Shown here: one piece after another, positions 31,698-35,210 of the stretch
Position numbering within the stretch: position 1 is the first letter of the stretch
How the letters are laid out: every line of letters begins with the position of its first letter
Translations under genes and position numbers: made by a program
NCBI GenBank assembly: GCA_028866655.1
Contig: JAGWHQ010000015.1
Location: 1 to 35,210, forward strand
Origin: Nitrososphaerota archaeon
Lineage (GTDB): Archaea > Thermoproteota > Nitrososphaeria > Nitrososphaerales > Nitrosopumilaceae
Reading direction: 5' to 3'
DNA length: 35,210 nucleotides
The notes under the pieces: generated by a model
What the model saw: only the letters and a program-made list of their open reading frames with translations
Told to the model about the DNA's origin: nothing
The model's database searches: none

Positions 31698-32420
31698 ATG
31701 ACTAGTGTGGATTTTATCCAAAAGGGCGAGCCTGATGTATCAAAACCGCTCTTGATTGCAGCCATGCAAGATATGGGAGATGTTGGAAGTATTGTCATTG
31801 ATTTTATAAATTCAAATCTTAACACATCAGTATTTCGTGAAGTCCAACCATCGTATCCTGCATATGTAATTGACAATGGCGGATACATTGACATTCCAGA
31901 AGAAAAGTGGGATTACCGATATGCTAAAGATATTATCGTATTTGGTGGAGGCTCTGGCCAACCATCTTCTACAGAAGAGCTAAACGTCTTGTGCCAAGAT
32001 GTAATTGATGTTGCAAAAAAATATTCTGTTCGTTTCATCTACACACTAGGTGGATTTCATACAAAAAATCCAATTGACGGAGAACCCAAAACATTTGTCA
32101 CTACAACATCAAAGGAACTTACAGAACAGGTACGAAAACTTGGAATCTTGACTACACCTGAGGCTTCAATCATTACAGGATTTAATGGATTGATACTTGG
32201 ATTTGCAAAGATGAATGGAATCCAAGGGATTGGATTGTATGCAGAACTGAACCAGCCCAAGTTACCGCAGTATCGGTCTTCCAAGAGTATAATCAAGATA
32301 CTTGAAAAGATGACTTATCGCAAGTTTGGTGACACTTCGGAATTTGATTCCATGGCAAAAGATGTGGAATCCCACAGTCATGGAAAACGTTTTGATCCTG
32401 ATCAAAGCTACTCTACGTGA
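31698..32420 (+). CDS. PAC2-family protein (proteasome assembly chaperone-like)
   Basis: The 240-aa protein matches the archaeal PAC2 family (DUF75). Marks are PLLIAAMQDMGDVGSIVIDFI near the start (family pattern with G-x-V-G), IVFGGGSGQPSSTEELNVL in the first third, FIYTLGGFHT and the GFNGLILGFAKMNGIQGIGLYAEL segment, a typical G-L-L-L-x-x-A-x-x-x-G-I core. The C-terminal part is helical and charged. Archaeal homologues resemble PbaA/PbaB, which form tetramers or larger chaperones linked to the proteasome and other partners. The ATG at 31698 gives a natural start. It is divergent from the hypothetical gene and convergent with a PEFG-type gene. Confidence 0.9.
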   Translation: MTSVDFIQKGEPDVSKPLLIAAMQDMGDVGSIVIDFINSNLNTSVFREVQPSYPAYVIDNGGYIDIPEEKWDYRYAKDIIVFGGGSGQPSSTEELNVLCQDVIDVAKKYSVRFIYTLGGFHTKNPIDGEPKTFVTTTSKELTEQVRKLGILTTPEASIITGFNGLILGFAKMNGIQGIGLYAELNQPKLPQYRSSKSIIKILEKMTYRKFGDTSEFDSMAKDVESHSHGKRFDPDQSYST

Positions 32421-32452
32421 TATAATAAAATAAGAAAAAATTCTAGACTATT

Positions 32453-32953
32453 TTACAGACGCATTGGTCCAAGTCTTGTAACTGCAACTATGGCTACAAT
32501 GGAAACTGCTAGGACGATGGCAGCTACTGGTCCAAACTCTGGCACTACAGTTGTTCCAACTAGGGAAATGTTCTCAGAGAGTGGAGTGATTGGTATTGAT
32601 ACGATGGTATCTGTTGCCTCGTTAGTTGTAGTATAGTTTGTTATTATCTGACCGTCAACAATGACTCCAATGAATCCACTGACAAGTCCAGTTGGAACTT
32701 TTAGAACTAGGTGGCTGTTTGTGTCAGCATTTCCTGCAAGAACAAAGTTGACAGATTTGTCTTTTGTACTAACTGATGCGCTAACGATGTTTTTCAGAGA
32801 TGAATATGGCACATCAAATGTTGTTGCACCGTCTCCTGCATCTTTTCCAACGCCTTTAACAGTCTTGTCAAACTCTACTTGTTGAGCAAAGGACGATGTT
32901 GCCATTGGAGCAAGCAAAATTATGATTGCTGCGGCAATTATTACCTTGAACAT
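32453..32953 (-). CDS. Exported protein with canonical PEFG-CTERM sorting signal
   Basis: The 166-aa protein has a signal peptide (1-23, cleavage after SFAQ), a beta-rich domain (about 24-130), and the sequence TVVPEFGPVAAIVLAVSIVAIV followed by a short basic end (RLGPMRL). The VPEFG plus hydrophobic helix plus basic tail is the standard thaumarchaeal PEFG-CTERM signal. The domain before it (V-x-F-x-L-x-G-N ... L-V-L-K-V-P-T-G-L ... V-x-V-D-G) closely follows those at 2226-2723 and 22216-23076. The product is expected to be cut by an archaeosortase-type enzyme and attached to a lipid or surface polymer. Function unknown. Confidence 0.82.
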   Translation of the reverse strand: MFKVIIAAAIIILLAPMATSSFAQQVEFDKTVKGVGKDAGDGATTFDVPYSSLKNIVSASVSTKDKSVNFVLAGNADTNSHLVLKVPTGLVSGFIGVIVDGQIITNYTTTNEATDTIVSIPITPLSENISLVGTTVVPEFGPVAAIVLAVSIVAIVAVTRLGPMRL

Positions 32954-33001
32954 TAATTCAGGTTTGTCATCTTGCTAGTTAACGGGCTGGGCTAAATATT
33001 T

Positions 33002-34306
33002 TTACGAAACCGCGAATTTCTTTGAAGCTTCAAGCAGGTTTTTGACATCTGATTCTGAATGCACGTACGACATGGCACCTAGTTTTCCTGGCAAAAAGAA
33101 TATTCCATCTCTTGCAATCAACTCAAAATGATATCTCTTGAGTGTTTCAATATCGCACTTGGACGCCTCTTCTGCATTTGTCACCCGGGTTACTCCATTT
33201 GCAAGAAAATGCGGCATGAAAAGCGAGCCCATGCCAGTGATTACTGCTTTATCTTGGAATGTTTTTGCCAACCCCTTTCGTACCTCTTCTCCAAGTCTTC
33301 CAATTTTTTTGTACACCGGACCAGAGTTTTTCTTTAAAAATTTCAGCATTGTTCTTCCAGATGTCATTGTCATTGGGTTTGCAGAAAATGTTCCACCTCC
33401 TATGTATGACCTATCAAGTCGCTTGTTTGCATTGGTATCTGTAATTTTTATGACCTCGTCTTTTCCACAAATAACTCCAATTGGAAATCCTCCACCAACA
33501 ATTTTTCCAAGTGTTACGATATCTGGATCAAGTTCCATGGTATTGTACAGACATCCAAACCTAAACCTAAATCCTGTAACAATTTCATCTAAAATATACA
33601 AAGCATTTACACGGTGGATAAATTCCTGTATTCCAATTAGATACTCTTTTGTTGCAGGGATACATCCAGCACCACCCAGTACTGGCTCTATTATAACACC
33701 TGCAAGATCATTTTTTACAGACTCTAAAATTGCAATTGATTTTTCCAAATCATTGTACGGGATGGATACAATATTTCTCTCATCAGTTAGTCCTGCACTC
33801 TCTGATTGATCAAATGGATAGTTGACTGATTTTAGCAAGTCACTAGTGTATCCATGCCAGCCTCCGTCAATTTTTGCAATTATTTTTTTTCCAGTCTTTG
33901 CCCTTGCAATTCTTGTTGCATACATTGTAGCTTCAGTACCTGTAGAAACATAACGAATTTTTTCTGCAACTGGAACTGCCTTTTGTATCACCTCTGAGAA
34001 ATCAATAGTATTTTCATTTACAGTTCCATGCATCCAACAATTGTTCACTTGTTTTTTGACTTTGTCTGCAATTTTTGGAGCAGCGTGTCCCAGAATCAAA
34101 CTCCAGTGACCCATCCAGTAATCTGTATACTTGTTATCGTCAACATCTATGAGATACTTGCCTCTTGCAGACTTTGTAACAAATGGGTATGGCTCGAAAA
34201 ATCGTATGTTATGTGACACGCCATTGATGTGGAGTTTTTTTGATCGCTCAAACAACTTGCTAGATTTTTTTGTATGTTTTTTGTAAATATCTAAAGCCGA
34301 AGACAA
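33002..34306 (-). CDS. Class III aminotransferase, glutamate-1-semialdehyde aminomutase-like
   Basis: This PLP enzyme resembles glutamate-1-semialdehyde 2,1-aminomutase (HemL), which makes 5-aminolevulinate for tetrapyrroles. The 434-aa length fits. PLP motifs are [19 protein letters not shown] (121-139), the Trp-His-Gly of DGGWHG (148-152), [10 protein letters not shown] (205-214), [11 protein letters not shown] (Asp240-Glu241) and the Schiff-base Lys268 in [14 protein letters not shown]. The N-terminus ([15 protein letters not shown]) and the LILGHAAP block are also GSAM-like, but the G-G-V-N-S-P-V-R motif of true HemL is altered, so a sister aminotransferase or mutase is possible. A TTG start at 34306 lies about 26 nt from the centre of a minus-strand TATA box (aatattaaa, fwd 34327-34335), so the mRNA is leaderless. 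It has no other tetrapyrrole gene next to it here. Confidence 0.85.
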   Translation of the reverse strand: MSSALDIYKKHTKKSSKLFERSKKLHINGVSHNIRFFEPYPFVTKSARGKYLIDVDDNKYTDYWMGHWSLILGHAAPKIADKVKKQVNNCWMHGTVNENTIDFSEVIQKAVPVAEKIRYVSTGTEATMYATRIARAKTGKKIIAKIDGGWHGYTSDLLKSVNYPFDQSESAGLTDERNIVSIPYNDLEKSIAILESVKNDLAGVIIEPVLGGAGCIPATKEYLIGIQEFIHRVNALYILDEIVTGFRFRFGCLYNTMELDPDIVTLGKIVGGGFPIGVICGKDEVIKITDTNANKRLDRSYIGGGTFSANPMTMTSGRTMLKFLKKNSGPVYKKIGRLGEEVRKGLAKTFQDKAVITGMGSLFMPHFLANGVTRVTNAEEASKCDIETLKRYHFELIARDGIFFLPGKLGAMSYVHSESDVKNLLEASKKFAVS

Positions 34307-34379
34307 TGGTAATAATTACGAGTTTGTTTAATATTAGTGATCGGAAAAAACTTGTAAAAAAAGCAAGATTTGTGCATGG

Positions 34380-34388
34380 TTTATATTA
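34380..34388 (+). promoter_or_regulatory. Probable rRNA-operon TATA box
   Basis: The stretch tttatatta is the strongest TATA-like element in the gap between the aminotransferase and 16S rRNA. A start 24-28 nt downstream falls near 34408-34412, right at the base of the leader hairpin. No second strong plus-strand TATA was seen nearer to 16S. Confidence 0.5.
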
Positions 34389-34414
34389 TTTCTCTTTGAT
34401 CCCATTTTTGCATA

Positions 34415-34487
34415 CGTAACAGCAAGGCGGCGCTTGTGATGATGTTTGGTAGTATACCAGTTTGTGATTCACAGGCCTCCAGTTACG
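34415..34487 (+). other. Structured 5' leader of the rRNA precursor (long hairpin)
   Basis: Three inverted segments are nested: CGTAAC 34415-34420 with GTTACG 34482-34487; GCTTGTGA 34432-34439 with TCACAGGC 34469-34476 (one G-U pair); and TGGTA 34447-34451 with TACCA 34455-34459 closing a 3-nt loop. Together they make a long imperfect hairpin that would begin within a few nucleotides of the predicted transcription start. The rest of the 314-nt gap before 16S (34488-34620) holds no ORF I trust and probably carries one arm of the 16S processing stem, whose partner lies outside the window. Confidence 0.5.
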
Positions 34488-34620
34488 CATACAACATGTG
34501 GGTTTGATCTTGAAGATCTTATCCGAAGTTTGAAGAAAGTGTGTGTGCAATCCACCAATTTCCAATAAAAAAGAATTACGTCTTACTTCGACGCGTACTG
34601 AAAAATGTACGAACAAAACG

Positions 34621-35210
<590 letters not shown>

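Noticed and set aside
33138-33809. 223-aa plus-strand ORF opposite the aminotransferase
   Set aside because: Antisense to a complete PLP enzyme; no motif and no start context.

Overview
The window is a 35.2-kb piece of an AT-rich archaeal chromosome. It comes almost certainly from an ammonia-oxidising thaumarchaeon (Nitrososphaerota, Nitrosopumilaceae-like, group I.1a). The evidence is the archaeal 16S rRNA 5' end at the right edge, archaeal information-processing genes (L15e, TFB, CDC48, archaeal-type TruD, PAC2), secreted proteins with PEFG-type C-terminal sorting signals, and many starts placed about 26 nt downstream of a TATA box, so that many mRNAs look leaderless. No ammonia-oxidation gene, tRNA, CRISPR array, transposase or phage gene was seen. 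The region reads as a stable chromosomal backbone with lineage-specific membrane, secreted and regulatory genes scattered through it.

Layout. 0-6.8 kb: phosphoglycerate dehydrogenase, a secreted protein, ribosomal L15e coupled to a PEFG-type secreted protein, membrane proteins, a stand-alone Lrp/AsnC-type RAM domain, a thioredoxin-NHL propeller fusion, a two-finger C2H2 protein and an SRPBCC protein. 6.9-18.4 kb: one long run of minus-strand genes. It holds a secreted protein, TruD, a Vgb-like propeller, a coiled-coil protein, a tubulin-like GTPase, a SHOCT protein, a TPR protein, a CPA1 Na+/H+ antiporter, a small membrane protein and an M1 aminopeptidase. 18.4-25.1 kb: small membrane and hypothetical genes, a VTT/DedA-like protein, DUF167, a hotdog thioesterase, a PEFG-type protein, a DUF4443 regulator and a solitary CbtB-like cobalt-transport protein. 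25.2-27.5 kb: a winged-helix regulator divergent from a MarR regulator, small ORFs and an Ala-rich helical protein. 27.6-34.3 kb: CDC48, TFB, PAC2-family protein, a PEFG-type protein and a class III (GSAM-like) aminotransferase. 34.3-35.2 kb: the rRNA promoter, a structured leader and the first ~590 nt of 16S rRNA.

The most striking item is the 462-aa GTPase at 11535-12923. It carries tubulin-type motifs rather than FtsZ-type ones and is best read as an artubulin, the archaeal tubulin reported from Nitrosoarchaeum. It lies 2 nt upstream of a coiled-coil gene that I infer is its partner, and just downstream of a SHOCT/TPR gene pair. Other leads are a 52-residue N-terminal module shared by two otherwise unrelated proteins, three PEFG-type proteins sharing one ectodomain, two 7-4-7 inverted repeats placed like operators behind TATA boxes at and next to the marR gene, and several structured intergenic segments that may be small RNAs.
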